Below are positions 21,010-32,209 of a DNA stretch of 64,000 nucleotides, piece after piece (positions within the stretch are counted from its first letter, which is position 1; the number at the start of each line of letters is the position of its first letter). The position numbers were made by a program, and so were the translations under genes. The notes beneath the pieces are model-generated. The model did not search any database. It was not told the origin of the DNA and worked only from the letters and a program-made list of their open reading frames with translations. The DNA comes from Branchipolynoe longqiensis (Eukaryota; Annelida; Polychaeta; Phyllodocida; Polynoidae), in assembly GCA_030323885.1 (NCBI GenBank), contig CM059187.1, positions 88,765,726-88,829,725 on the forward strand. The letters are read 5' to 3'.

Positions 21010-21480
21010 GAGGCAGGATCATGAAAAGAGGCCAATTGGGGAAAGTTGTCGGCATTGAGCATGGATGTCAGCGTCGATCGGTATAATTATAATTTAGCAT
21101 TGACAGAGGTGTTGGAAAGTCCTTACATTTATCCTGAATGTAAAGGTCGAGAAAATACAACAACCTTATTTGTTTCTAAGATAATTTAATATATAACAAA
21201 GAAATGCACTACACTTTAAGAATTGCGATGCCGATATCTGTTAAAGTTGTCAGCGTTGATCATTGGATGTCGGCGTCGATCGGTATAATTACAGTTTAGC
21301 ATTAACAGAGGTGTTTGAAAGTCCTTAAATTTATCCTGAATGTAAAGGTCGAGAAAATGCAACAACCTTATTTGTTTCTAGGATAATTTAATATCCAACA
21401 AAGAAATGCACTACACTTTTAAGAATTGTGACGCCGACATCTTCAATTGACCACCAATTGGCCCATTTTCGTGAGGCTGA
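21010..21480. mobile_element. Inverted-end MITE with two ~201-bp internal repeats (family M), copy 1
   Basis: Ends GAGGCAGGATCATGAAAAGA plus GGCCAATTGG and the complement of CCAATTGGCCCATTTTCGTG plus AGGCTGA. Inside, a ~201-base unit starting GTTGTCGGC / GTTGTCAGC occurs twice (from 21045 and 21246), each with AACAACCTTATTTGTTTCTA and AAAGAAATGCACTACACTTT. The same architecture recurs at 23935-24394. No coding frame. Confidence 0.85.
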
Positions 21481-21554
21481 CACACACACATATACACTCT
21501 CAGCATCAGTGGACACTTGGCATTTAGTCTAACACAAGAATTTTCTCCCCGTTA

Positions 21555-22234
21555 TGGGGCTGTCACACTACGACGTGACGACGTTAGCATAGGGAGAACG
21601 TGAAAAACGTTGAACTTCTCAGCGTAGTATGCAAATTTGGGCACAAGTTGAACGTGGATGCAGCGTAGTGGATGAGAGCGTAACGTCGGTAAAGCGTAGT
21701 GATACTGTCATTCAACGTGAGAGGACAACGTCATTACGCTCATGGAACGTTACGAACGTTATTCCATCGCCAGTAGAATGTTACGTGATGTTACATACGT
21801 CATGACACGGTGGCGAAACGTTGAACGTACATTGAATGTACATTCTCCTGATGTTCTCCTGACGTTCTCCTAACATTCCCATTACGCCGCATGGACATTT
21901 CCGCCCGGTTTAATGTGGGTCAAAGTAGTGGAACGTAGTTGAACGTAGTGAGCAGCGTTTGACTAACGTCTGTTTAACGTCATTGACATTCGCTGAATGT
22001 GTACAGAACGTACGGAGAACGTAAACCCTTACATTTGAGGTACGTCGAAAGTTTTGAACATGTCCAAAACCTCGACGTAACTCAACGTAACATGACGTAA
22101 TGTGATGTAGCTCGACGTCAGTCTAACATCATTCTGACGTCATCATAACGTAACCCAACGTACGTCAACGTAATGACGAAAAATTACCACGTTAGGCTCA
22201 CGTTAGCTCGTTACGTCGTAGTGTGACAGGGGTA
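21555..22234. mobile_element. PIF/Harbinger-like word-iterating element A2 (ACGT word)
   Basis: 680 bp flanked by TTA (21552-21554, 22235-22237), with ends TGGGGCTGTCACACTACGAC and the complement of GTCGTAGTGTGACAGGGGTA. It aligns to the reverse complement of 3910-4605 along most of its length (GGGAGAACGTGAAAAACGTT near the left, CAAAACCTCGACGTAACTC near the right). The TTA versus TAA duplications agree with the opposite orientation. ACGT words fill the interior. Confidence 0.85.
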
Positions 22235-22365
22235 TTACGCCTACTACTCCCTCCTCTTTTCACCCCCAACCCTCCCCCATTTCACATGCCTGCATGTTAC
22301 TTCAAGCAAAGAGATTATACATATATACATGTATATCACATATACATATGCATATATAGATGGGC

Positions 22366-22698
22366 CAGACAGGATGGCCGAATGAGTTTGAGAGATCGGG
22401 GGTTCCGAACCCAATGGATCATGGGTTCGAACCCTGGTCGAGTCAAACCAATGACTTAAAAATTGATACTTCTCGCTTCCTAGCCAGGTGCTCGGCATTA
22501 TTAGAATAGGGCAAGGACTGGTTGGCTCAGTGTCAGGATAATGTGACTGAGTGGGATATCAGGTCAAGGTGCTGGCAGCATGGTCTCCCAGTGGGTCAGC
22601 ACTACAAAGTCGCCATGAGTGTGCACTTTCACAAGTCCGTACCCGTCCTGATATGACCTTAGATGATGCTAGGACGTAAAACAACAACAAACAAGCAT
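22366..22698 (+). mobile_element. tRNA-derived SINE, type b, full length
   Basis: Head CAGGATGGCCGAATGAGTTT, doubled B-box-like segment (GGTTCCGAACCCAATGG then GGGTTCGAACCCTGG), GAGTCAAACC, shared body, and tail AAAACAACAACAAACAAG. Very like 15979-16326. Confidence 0.9.
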
Positions 22699-23099
22699 TA
22701 TACACATGGAGGCATTCTGTTTATCTACTAGGCGGGTTTAATTATCCGTGTGTGTAAATTCTTATATAACATCCTGCTATGTGATTGCATGCTACGATAA
22801 AAAAAACACATACAAGTAAGCTTCCAGCAGCAACAAGGCCAAAAACAGGAATACACTGAACAGACACCACACAGTTTGCAAACGACAAAGGTGGAACTGA
22901 CAATTGCCATGTGGATGGGTAGAGTTGAGATGGAGCAGACAAAAAGTTGGATATAGATCGGTATTGTCCAAGACATGATTTATTGTGGGACGGGAGAAGG
23001 GAGTGATGGGTGGAGGGTGGGGGGTGGGGTGGGGGGTCGATGGGCATACAGGGTAACCATATAGAGGCCGGGCTATAAGAATAAGTGGAGACGGGGCTT

Positions 23100-23700
23100 T
23101 GGTGCGGCTGTCATATTCCTCGACCTCGAGAAGGCCTTCGAGCTGGTCGATCACAACGTTGTCTGTCCTTGTCTTCATCATTGAGCTGGGAGTCACCGGG
23201 AAGCCTCTGGCATTCGTGAAGAACTACCTACGTGACAGGCGAGACAGTGTCCGCTTCCAGGGCAGCACCTCTCCTGTCAACCATTAAAAAAATGCCATCC
23301 CTCAAGGAGCTGTCCTCAGCCTCTTCCTCTTTAATGCTGCAGTCGCCGCCCTTATAAGCCGACTGAAAACATGTAACGTCAAACATGTCAAGATCCTGTG
23401 CTATGCAGACAACACCGCTGTAGTCTGCTCACGTACCAGGGACGTGCCCCTCCTCATAGCGGATGTCTTACTCCTACTTAGCGACACATGCCATGATCTG
23501 AGGCTCAAAATATCCTCAAACAAAACCAAACCCATGATGATGTTCACGAATCAGCCTCCCCACCCACTACGAACCGCAGATCTGGACATCGAATAGGGGG
23601 ACATGTTCGACTACCTCAGAGCAAGGCTTGATCACAAACTCACCATGATCTCCTCACCATGAGCTCCTACCGATTCTGCCACCAGAACCGGTCACATATT
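23100..23700 (+). pseudogene. LINE reverse transcriptase remnant
   Basis: Pieces of RT in shifting frames: AAVIFLDLEKAFELVDHNVV (the FLDLxKAFDxVDH block), FVKNYLRDRRDSVRFQGSTS, IPQGAVLS plus LFLFNAAVAAL, and ILCYADNTAVVCSRTRDVPL. The catalytic Y-A-D-D is Y-A-D-N (codons at 23402-23413), and there are stops and frameshifts. It is a dead copy of a CR1/L2/Jockey-like RT core; the clade was not resolved. Confidence 0.85.
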
Positions 23701-23934
23701 TAGCCAAGTGCTTAGAAAATAGTTGTGCTTAGAAGTTATGAGTTAGACTCAATCCATTCGGGAGGCAAGGACCGGTGATACGATTGTGTTATAGGTTTGT
23801 ATAGTAGGCCTTGTTGCTATATTGATGTATAACGCATTATGCAAGTATAAATGCTCGCAGGGGAATACATGTTTCTGACTTCCTCCTGACTGACGCATTG
23901 GTAGAGTATATATATATATATAATGAGTCAGGAT

Positions 23935-24394
23935 CACAAAAATAGGCCAATTGGGGGAAGTTGTCGGCGTCGATCATTGGATGTCGGCATCGAACAGTAT
24001 AATTATAGTTTAGCATTGACAGAGGTATTGGAAAGTCTTTAAATTTGTCCTGAATGTAAAGGTAGAGAAAACACAACAACGTTATTTGTTTCTAGGATAA
24101 TTTAATATATAACAAAGAAATGCCCTACACTTTAAGAATTGCGATGCCAACATCTGTTAAAGTTGTCGGCGTCGAGCATTGGATGTCGGCATTGATCGGC
24201 ATACTTTTAGTTTAGCATTGACAGACGTGTTGCAAAGTCCTTATATTTATCCTGAATGTAAAGGTAGAGAAAATACAACAACCTTATTTGTTTATAGGAT
24301 AATTTAATATAAAACAAAGAAATGCACTACACTTTAAGAATTGCGATGCCAACATCTTAAATAAACCACCAATTGGCCCATTTTCGTGAGGCTG
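23935..24394. mobile_element. Inverted-end MITE with two ~202-bp internal repeats (family M), copy 2
   Basis: Same ends (GAGTCAGGATCACAAAAATA; complement of CCAATTGGCCCATTTTCGTG) and the same internal duplication as 21010-21480, with units starting at 23960 and 24162. Both copies sit next to an AT microsatellite ending TATATAATGAG, which may be the target preference. Confidence 0.85.
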
Positions 24395-25167
24395 ACTATC
24401 TATATACAAATATACGTATATATGTATTCTGTTACCAGGTGCTCTAGTTCACATTTATCTCAAAATGGCGCCACCTGCGAAGGGGCAATCAACACCTACT
24501 TCCGCCACCATTAGTTCGCTTAAATATATATGTATATATTGATATATATAAATATAACAATGGTAATATATAATACTAGGTAAACTTTGAATATTATTGC
24601 AAAACATTTAAGAGTAAGACACAATTTTTAAGAAATATATATTTCTATTGATATAGATTTATTGGTTAGAAAGTAACAATCATTTAATTACAAGTAAAAC
24701 AAGTCTGGAATTGCATATATTCTAAATCGATTGGATATATCTGGGGTAGAGTGTATATAAAATAGTGCGTAGCCATCTTTAATGAATACTTATTTATTCG
24801 TTAAACTCTAGCGATATTTGACTTGTGTACAATTTAGGAGAGGAATCATATTAAAGAGGGTCAAACTGAAGTGATGTAATTCATTTTATTTGACAGTTAT
24901 TTATTTTATTTGATGGTTATTTACTACTCTACACATCATGGTATATAGACAGTGATAATACAATTATGAGTTATTTAAAAGCAAACGCTTTGTGTACATC
25001 ATTCATTCATTCCTGTTGTTCTGTGTTCTTCACATATACCCTCTCAAACTCTCTCATTCTGACTCTCTCTCACATATATGCTCCCACTCTCTCACCCTCA
25101 CTCTCTTTCACCTTCACTTTCTCGCGCACTCATTATTTCGCGTGTACATTAGCCCATTCTGTCACGT
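24395..25167. other. Gene-free AT-rich stretch
   Basis: Strongly AT-rich with short TATATA runs and a single patch of higher GC (24440-24510). It ends in CT-rich sequence from about 25040. No gene was found. Confidence 0.5.
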
Positions 25168-25466
25168 GAGCGGACGGCATGGCTGGCTTCTTGTGCGTTA
25201 GGTCATGAGTTCGAACACTGACCGAGTCAAACCAAAGAGTTACAAAATTGATAAGTATCACTACCTAGCCAGGCACTCGCCCATTACTAGAATGGGCGTT
25301 CAGTTTTAAAATAACGTAACTCAGTGGGATATCATGATTGTCAAGGTGCCAGTGGTCCAGTCTTCCAATGGGACAGCACTATAAAGCCACCATGAGTGCG
25401 CACGGTCACAATTCGGAGCCCGTCCTGATGTGACCTTATGACCTAAAAACCTAATAAACAAACCGA
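25168..25466 (+). mobile_element. tRNA-derived SINE, diverged
   Basis: Head GAGCGGACGGCATGGCTGGC, B-box-like CATGAGTTCGAACACTGACC, then GAGTCAAACC and the shared body to GATGTGACCTTATGACC, with tail AATAAACAAACC. It is more diverged than neighbouring copies. Confidence 0.8.
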
Positions 25467-25583
25467 CTGTCTTACTCTCATTCTATTCTGATTCTCTCGA
25501 ACGTTCTCTTGCGCATTCTCACTCTCGTTCTCTCACTCACTGTCATCCTCTCTCAATCTCCCAATGTCGTTCACTTTCTCTCT

Positions 25584-25905
25584 GTTTGTTTGTTGTTGTT
25601 TTAAGTCCTAGCAATATCTAAGGTCATATGAGGAGGGGTACTGACTTGTGACAGTGCACACTCATGGTGACTTTTATAGTGCGTCCCCACTGGGAGACCA
25701 GGCCGCCAGCACCATGACCTGATATCCCTCTCAGTCACATTATCCTGACACTGAGCCAACAAGTTCTTGTCCTATCCTAATAATGGTGAGCGCCTGGCTA
25801 GGCGTTTTTTTTAAGTCAATTGGTTTGACTCGACCAGGGTTCGAACCCACAATCCCATGGTCTACCAACATGGGAGACGGACGCTCTAACTCATTCGGCC
25901 ATCCC
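25584..25905 (-). mobile_element. tRNA-derived SINE, type b, full length
   Basis: The minus strand reads head GGGATGGCCGAATGAGTTAG, B box GGGTTCGAACCCTGG, GAGTCAAACC, the shared body, and a tail complementary to TGTTTGTTTGTTGTTGTTTT. A T-run replaces the GACAAGTATCAA box. Confidence 0.9.
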
Positions 25906-26125
25906 GTACCTTCTCTCTCTGTCCCTCTCTAATTCACTCTCATTTTCTCTTGCATGCTCTCTAGCTCCCATTGTCGTTCAGTCCCTCTCTCTCTGTCCCT
26001 CTCTCATTTTCTCTTATTTTTTCGTGCGTGCTTTTGCACTCACTGTCATCCTCTCTCAATCCCCTATTGTCGTCCACTCTCTCTCTCTCTGTCCCTATCT
26101 CATTCTCTCTCACAATCTCTCTGTG
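25906..26125. repeat. CT-rich low-complexity tract
   Basis: Repeated CTCTCTCTGTCCCTCTCT and TCATTTTCTCTT words; similar CT-rich sequence flanks the two SINEs at 25030-25150 and 25470-25585. Serine/leucine-rich frames across it are low-complexity shadows. Confidence 0.8.
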
Positions 26126-26322
26126 ATAATACGGATCGGTATTATAAACGAGGTGACCTCTATAAAAAATAAATTGCGCATTTGCAAGCTGCTATAACTT
26201 GCATAAATGAATTGAACGGTGACCATTTACCATGTCGTCTGCCATGTCATTTGCGTTGCCATTTATACTGTCATTTTCTATGCTATTCACAATGACAATA
26301 ATAACGCATTTATAATGCTAAC

Positions 26323-26481
26323 TAGATCAAAGATTCACCCGGTACTTGTAGTACACGGGTGAAGACCAGCCTTATATAAATACGGGCGAAAATAGCGTTA
26401 GTATGTCGATTTTTCGACCGTTTTTTATATAAGGCTGGTTTTCACCCCTGTACTGGAAGTACGGGGTGAATCTTTTATCTA
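26323..26481. mobile_element. Mutator-like MITE, 159-bp deleted copy
   Basis: Flanked by an exact 9-bp duplication AATGCTAAC (26314-26322, 26482-26490). Ends TAGATCAAAGATTCACCC and the complement of GGTGAATCTTTTATCTA. The interior ACCAGCCTTATATAAATACG mirrors TTTTTTATATAAGGCTGGTT. It equals the two ends of 45470-45887 joined without the middle. Confidence 0.9.
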
Positions 26482-26619
26482 AATGCTAACGCGCAATCAA
26501 TCGCCTTTAAAATATCATTTGTGGCGTCATATGCAATGCGATTTGTAAGCAACAGACCGTACTAGTTATCAATGCAGCTCAGATAGATATCCTATTCGTC
26601 AGATTATTCACTCAAAGTA

Positions 26620-26811
26620 CAGTGAACCCCCGATTTAACGCGCCCCGATTTAATGCGAATTTGTTTATAACGGGATGAGTCTTTGGCCCCAGAATTCTTT
26701 AATTCAAATGTAACTCGCTAAACTGAAACCCGATTTAGCGCAACCCCACTTTTTTTCGCGATGACTTTTTATGGAACCCACCGGTCTGTGCCTTATAACG
26801 GGGTGTCACTG
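26620..26811. mobile_element. pogo/Tigger-like MITE, second family
   Basis: CAGTGAACCCCCGATTTAAC at the left and the complement of TATAACGGGGTGTCACTG at the right, with TA on both sides (26618-26619, 26812-26813). Repeated CGATTTA(A/G)CGC words are typical of Tigger-derived MITEs. 192 bp, no transposase. Confidence 0.85.
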
Positions 26812-27092
26812 TATAAGCAATATTGAACCTCGTGAATACATTCAACTTCTCGGCACGTTTGAACTTGGCACTCTTCAAACAAAAACAATTTTAAAAAGAA
26901 CGCAGGAGCTGGTTACAAACAAAGGTGGCTAATTTGTAAATAGACAACCGTGACTGAAATGTACTTGAAGAGCATCAGGGTGTAAATTCCTAAACCTGCT
27001 GAAGCCATGGCGGGCGCCTGTCCGCTACCACCGTACCAGATTAGCTTGTGGTAACAATCGAGGCAGTTGTTAAGGCCGAGCGGCGTGCCTGT
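26812..27092. other. Gene-free stretch
   Basis: No recognised element; leads into the TATACATA satellite. Confidence 0.4.
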
Positions 27093-27416
27093 ATGTACAT
27101 ATATATACATATACATATACATACATATACATATACATATATGTACATATACACATATATATACATATATATGCATATATATATACATATATATACATAT
27201 ATATACTTATATATACATAAATATACATATATATACATATATATGCTTATAAGAATTATACGAGTATAATAACCTGGAATATCCCTCCTCTCCCTCATCG
27301 GTCCCATAGACACATATATATACATATATATACATATATATACATATATATACATATATATACATATATATACATATATATACATATACATATATACATA
27401 TACATGCGCCTATGAA
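27093..27416. repeat. ACATATATAT microsatellite
   Basis: Runs of ACATATATAT at 27093-27250 and 27310-27410, separated by about 60 bases of non-repeat sequence (27250-27310). Long Tyr/Ile/Met-rich frames on both strands are artefacts of this repeat. Confidence 0.95.
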
Positions 27417-27805
27417 ATATGTCTAGATATATATATATTAGGAGACCACACTTCCTGGACACCTTAACGCAGAGGCTTGCCGCTTTCGATATACTTCAGC
27501 ATACGAATTAAAGCGTTTATTTCTAACTGCTTTTAAATGCAGACTTCCTTTTTCTTTAAATACTACTTACTAGCAGACACGAATGCAATTAAAAGCTGTG
27601 TAGCATTTCCAATCTCAAAAATAGACCGCTCCAATCAGCACTGGCGCCACCTTGGTGGATGAATGTCACACTATTATATATGGTCTCGGGTCACGAGGTC
27701 AGCAGAGGTCAGAGAAGCACTCCCCGCTTGTGTGCGCTCCTCTTGGGTATACAGCCATTACCGTGTTAACTGTTATATCTCCAATACCAGTTCTACTTAT
27801 ATTTA

Positions 27806-27982
27806 CAGTAAAACCTCTCTAAATCGACCGACCGTGGAACCGACTTTAAGTGGTCCATTTAGGAAGGTGGTCGGTTTAGAGAGTTATAATAAAATTACAA
27901 TGGTATTGTTGGGACCCAAATAAAGCGATCGATATAGGGGAAGTGGTCGATTTGTGGAGGGGTCGGTATACAGGTTTTACTG
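27806..27982. mobile_element. pogo/Tigger-like MITE, copy 2
   Basis: CAGTAAAACCTCTCTAAATC and the complement of TATACAGGTTTTACTG, flanked by TA on both sides (27804-27805, 27983-27984). It is inverted relative to 1887-2065 and 177 bp long. Confidence 0.9.
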
Positions 27983-28128
27983 TATGTATGTTGATATAGT
28001 CAGTACATGTCTTCGGAATAGAACTGTGTTTAGTTCATGAATGCCAAAGACCCTATTAACGATATCTGTGTGCCAGTTTGTAATTCCTGGAGGGCTTTGT
28101 CGTGTTTTGTGTGTGTATAGCCCCGGTC

Positions 28129-28748
28129 ACACACGGGCCTTAAGTCGCCTCAACTAATTTGCCTCATGTAAGTCGACTCACATTGGATGTGTGGACGCAA
28201 AGCTGAGGCGAATTAGGGCTGAGTCGACTCATCTAGTTCGCCTCAAGTATACCACGTCGCCAGATAGTTTATATGAGGCGAACTTGCTTGAGTCACCCTA
28301 TCCTGCCTGTGTGGATGGTAGCGGTTTAGTTGAGGCGGCTTAAGCACATCACACGCATGCACAGTCCAGCGATGGATTTGTTGTGTTTTCGGTCGATCAC
28401 AAGCGCATAATATATAATTTGGTCTATGAAAGAGCTAGCTGTGCACAGATATTTTTGTCGGCATTTTTTTTTAGGTTATCACTGCCCAGCAGAAGTGTGG
28501 TCCATTCCAAAACAATACGATCAATACTGTCAATACAGATCTAGGTCAAACCAACACAATCTCCTGATGACGTCGACTAACCGAAAATGGTGCTGGTTTG
28601 GAGGGTTGCGCTCATGCGCAGATATCGACTTCCGCCGTAAACCGCCCTAAGTACTGTAAGTGTGGACTCGACACACTTGCAAAACTAGTTCGCCTCATCT
28701 AGTTCGCCTTATCTATGTCGGCGTAAAGTTGTGTGTGTGAACACAGCT
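28129..28748. mobile_element. Word-iterating element B (GAGGCGAA word)
   Basis: 620 bp flanked by TAT (28126-28128, 28749-28751), with ends AGCCCCGGTCACACACGGGC and the complement of GTGTGTGAACACAGCT. Both arms repeat TGAGGCGAA / TTCGCCTCA and GAGTCGACTC. The core (about 28379-28650) aligns to the reverse complement of the core of element C (34139-34400), although the arm words differ. No coding frame. It lies 420 bases beyond the 3' end of the LRR gene. Confidence 0.8.
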
Positions 28749-28751
28749 TAT

Positions 28752-29170
28752 GTATGTGTGTGTGTTGTATCGGGTTCCAAGTACAGCGCGAAGTTAGAAC
28801 CCAATGCAACGGATCTGGCCATGATTTCGCATCATTTGAGTTGATTGTTCAGTCTGAGATAACCTTTTGAGGTATTGAGCGCAATAACAAATCTACACTG
28901 GCTGGCACTGTGGCAGTTACTTCAAACAAGTACAGCATACAATTCTCGAACGTCGAAAATAAGTATGCTTCATATCATATAAAAATCACAGTTTGTAACT
29001 ACACTGTCTGGCTAAATACTACAATTCTATGATCACATATTTTACTCATCAGTTGGTAAATTGTCCACCAGCAAATAAACCCAGCCTATCAACAGTTTCC
29101 TATTAACTTGCTTGCTATCGCTATCTTCACATCAGCGATGTGCGTATGTGTTCTGTCTAACTAACTACGT
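28752..29170. other. 3' flank of the LRR gene
   Basis: AT-rich sequence directly after the minus-strand stop codon. No clear AATAAA was seen on the minus strand in this interval, so the 3' UTR end is not located. Confidence 0.4.
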
Positions 29171-32100
29171 CTACATATCGTTTTCCTCCGCGTAACCCCC
29201 TTGAAGAATATCACTTCCGGTATAACCGGCCTCACTTTCACCATACCCGGGATCACTTCCGCTGACGTCACCCAGGAACTCCACATGACGTATGTCTGTA
29301 TGATGAGACTTGTCCTTCTCCTTTTTGTCTGCCATTTGGAACACCTGGGTTGATGCCCCGCCACCATCGCCAACGACCAAGACGTCCGGTATGACAATAT
29401 CCTTGTCTGCAAGCATCTGGGCATAGCGGGCCTTGCTGACGGTGGGATTGTTCCCGGAGAAAATGTCATAGTCCAGCATCATCTGCTCACTCATTGACTC
29501 CTGTACGTCACCATCATAGCTAAAGCTGGTGACCCACATTCCCATCTTGTCCTTGACTATCTTCTCGTGGTCTTGCTTCCGCTGGGCGTTCTCTGTGAAT
29601 CTTGTCTTGGTCTTGCGCAGGCAGCACACTAGCACGATGATGATGACGAAGATGACGATGATCACTGCGGCTGAGGCACCAACGATAACCAGAAGTGGCA
29701 GCTGCTTCTTCGCCACCACCTCCTGAATGGGTGCAACAGTGGTCACTCGGTAGTTGAAGTCAATCCCCTGACAAGCCGCCTCCTTTTGGATATATTTGTT
29801 ACCAGTCTTAACATCCACGCACACAAAGTACTTCTTCCCCGCAACCATGTCGCTAATGGCGTACACGGTCACGTTGGCGTCCACATCATGGCTGTACCTC
29901 CAGGTGTTGTTGGCAAACACACGATAGCGAACTCGGAAGCCATGTATATCCGGGTTGGTGTCGATGTTCCAAGTGACGAGCACCTCTGAGTGATTGGTGG
30001 TGATTGAGACGTACACTGGACCAAGCGTGGTGCTAGGGGTGGTTCGGATGGTGGTCGGTAGGGGCGTGGTTAGTTCCGGAGGCACTACGCAGTGGCTGTA
30101 GTCCAACTCCATGCCTTGGCCGCTCACAGAACGTGGCAGTTGGCATTTGTCAGTGACTTTTGGCAGTGATTCAATATTACCGCAGCTTTGAGGCAGCGGG
30201 AAGCAAGCAGCCAGCTTTGGGGTGTTGTTGCCAGAACCTGCACAAGCTGTATTTTCAATATCAATCAAAGATGCAAATGTACGCAGCCATCCCAAATGGC
30301 AGTCACAAACCAACGGATTGCCGACCACACTCAACTGTTGTAATTTAGAGTTCTTTGAGAATGTGCTTTGTTGCAGTGAAGTTAGTAAGTTATACTTGAG
30401 GCTTAGCTGCTGCACATTGGGAAGGTCGACCAAAAGGTTCGCCAAGTCGTTCACTGAAAGGCGCATGTTGTCCGCTGAGAAATGTGTGATGTTTCGCACA
30501 AAACTTAGCGGTCGTGGCTCAATTAGACTGAGGTTATGGTGGCCCAGAATCAGAGTCTGGAGGTTTTTAAGAGGTTCAAAGCTGTATGACTTGATTACTT
30601 CGATAGGGGTGTGGTCCAACCTAAGTTCTTTCATCGCCGTGAAATTTGCAAAGAAATTCCTCGGGAGTTCCTTAATGCAAGTGTAATTCAGATAGAGCTT
30701 CACTAAATGATTCGGGCTTCCGAAACTTCCCGTGGCTATCGTTTTCAGCGGGTTGTGGTGCAAGGACAACATGCGGATCTCCTTTGACATGAAGAGCATG
30801 TTGGGTTCAATGACTTGAATATAATTATGCTCCAGGTATAACTCCTCCAAATGTGGGAGCTTAGCAAAGCTGTTTCTTTCAATGGATCTGATTTTGTTAT
30901 GGTTGAGACGAAGTTCAATCAACGCACCAGCTTTCCTAAACCAATTTCCCTCGACTTTTGAAATGAAGTTGTTGCTCATGTTTAGGTATAGAAGGTTACG
31001 CAGGGCATCGAAAGGGCCGAATTCCACAACTTCCAGAAGATTGTGTGATATGTCAAGGCTTATTAACCTTCCAAGTGGGTCAAACACGCCATATGTGAGC
31101 ACCTTGATTTTGTTGTTCTGGAGTGTGAGCTTTTTAAGCTGGAGTAATCCAACCAGAATATTCGGCGGCAATTCTTGAATCTCATTGTTGTGCAACTCAA
31201 GAGTGGTTAACTCTTGCAGGTTTTCAAAGATAAGTTCCGTAAGTTTCCTAATGTGGTTACTATCCAATGCCAGTCTTTTCAGGTTGACAACGTTGGTTAG
31301 AGTCGAATCTCTCAACACTGAGATGTTGTTGTTGGAAAGCACTAGAATCTCCAGAGTACGTATGGTGGGCAGGTTGTTCGGGCTAATCTCCTGAATCAAA
31401 TTAGAGGAGGCATAGAGCCTTTTTAGTGAATGCGTCCCCCTGAAAATCCCATCTGGAAGCATTGTCAGCTGATTGTGGCTCAGATCCAGCCATTCTAGTT
31501 CCCCCAAAGTATTGAATAAATTGACCGGAAGAACAGTTATATTATTTGACACAAGCCACAGTGTCCGCAACTTAGCCAGTCTATAGAAAAGAAGAGGGTT
31601 CAGATATGTCAGCTTGTTTTCCGTCAAGTACAGCGTTGTTAACTTGGGCAGTGAATCGAAGGACCCCAACTCTATGTCGCGGATCATATTGTTGCTCAAG
31701 CTGAGATACTGAAGACTTGGCATGCCCGCAAACCAAGTCGCCTTCACCTGTTCCAGTCGGTTTTGATTTAGCGTGATTGTCTTCAACGAGTCGAAGTTGG
31801 AGAAGAGTTGCTCGGACAGACTGGCAAAGCCATTGCCGTTCAGTTCCAGTGACTCCAGATACGGCTCGAGGCCCCTGAGTGCGAAGGGCTCTAGGATGGA
31901 GATGTGGAGGTCATTGAGAAGCAGGTTCCTGATGCGGAGCCCTTTGAAGGCGTCATTGTGCAGCCGGTAGATAACAGCCCCCTCTATGCGGACTGTCGGT
32001 ATGATCATGGCAGTGGCGTTAAATGAAGGCAGGGTGTCCCGTTGGCCAAGTCCACGGCACACCACTGACGTCAAGATGTCTTGGGCATCAAAGTTGCAGA

Positions 32101-32209
32101 TGCAATTTGGGTCGATTGAAGGACATTGAGTCTCAGCAACTGTCATGTCTGCTATGACCACAGCGAGAAGTAGTATCCCTACCCCCCGGTGCAGCCCGGA
32201 TGAGCCCAT
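29171..32209 (-). CDS. LRR and fibronectin III single-pass membrane receptor-like protein
   Basis: A 1012-residue intronless frame. Residues 1-25 form a signal peptide (hydrophobic ILLLAVVIADM). An N-terminal Cys cluster follows (C29, C36, C38, C51). About 22 leucine-rich repeats span roughly residues 90-630 with LxxLxLxxNxI spacing. A C-terminal LRR cap has VCDCHLGWL near 634-642 and further cysteines to about 690. A Thr/Pro linker (712-728), a fibronectin III domain (about 730-820, LVTWNI...FRVRYRV), a membrane helix (about 838-864) ending CCLRKTKTR, and a ~148-residue acidic tail with GYGESEAGYTGSD complete it. There is no TIR domain, so it is not a Toll receptor. Such proteins mediate cell adhesion or ligand recognition at the cell surface. 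The ATG at 32207-32209 directly precedes the signal peptide. It is the only convincing host gene here; the ligand is unknown. Confidence 0.93.
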   Translation of the reverse strand: MGSSGLHRGVGILLLAVVIADMTVAETQCPSIDPNCICNFDAQDILTSVVCRGLGQRDTLPSFNATAMIIPTVRIEGAVIYRLHNDAFKGLRIRNLLLNDLHISILEPFALRGLEPYLESLELNGNGFASLSEQLFSNFDSLKTITLNQNRLEQVKATWFAGMPSLQYLSLSNNMIRDIELGSFDSLPKLTTLYLTENKLTYLNPLLFYRLAKLRTLWLVSNNITVLPVNLFNTLGELEWLDLSHNQLTMLPDGIFRGTHSLKRLYASSNLIQEISPNNLPTIRTLEILVLSNNNISVLRDSTLTNVVNLKRLALDSNHIRKLTELIFENLQELTTLELHNNEIQELPPNILVGLLQLKKLTLQNNKIKVLTYGVFDPLGRLISLDISHNLLEVVEFGPFDALRNLLYLNMSNNFISKVEGNWFRKAGALIELRLNHNKIRSIERNSFAKLPHLEELYLEHNYIQVIEPNMLFMSKEIRMLSLHHNPLKTIATGSFGSPNHLVKLYLNYTCIKELPRNFFANFTAMKELRLDHTPIEVIKSYSFEPLKNLQTLILGHHNLSLIEPRPLSFVRNITHFSADNMRLSVNDLANLLVDLPNVQQLSLKYNLLTSLQQSTFSKNSKLQQLSVVGNPLVCDCHLGWLRTFASLIDIENTACAGSGNNTPKLAACFPLPQSCGNIESLPKVTDKCQLPRSVSGQGMELDYSHCVVPPELTTPLPTTIRTTPSTTLGPVYVSITTNHSEVLVTWNIDTNPDIHGFRVRYRVFANNTWRYSHDVDANVTVYAISDMVAGKKYFVCVDVKTGNKYIQKEAACQGIDFNYRVTTVAPIQEVVAKKQLPLLVIVGASAAVIIVIFVIIIVLVCCLRKTKTRFTENAQRKQDHEKIVKDKMGMWVTSFSYDGDVQESMSEQMMLDYDIFSGNNPTVSKARYAQMLADKDIVIPDVLVVGDGGGASTQVFQMADKKEKDKSHHTDIRHVEFLGDVSGSDPGYGESEAGYTGSDILQGGYAEENDM

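Noticed and set aside
27041..27391. 116-residue Tyr/Ile/Met-rich frame
   Set aside because: It lies in the ACATATATAT microsatellite and mirrors frames on the other strand.
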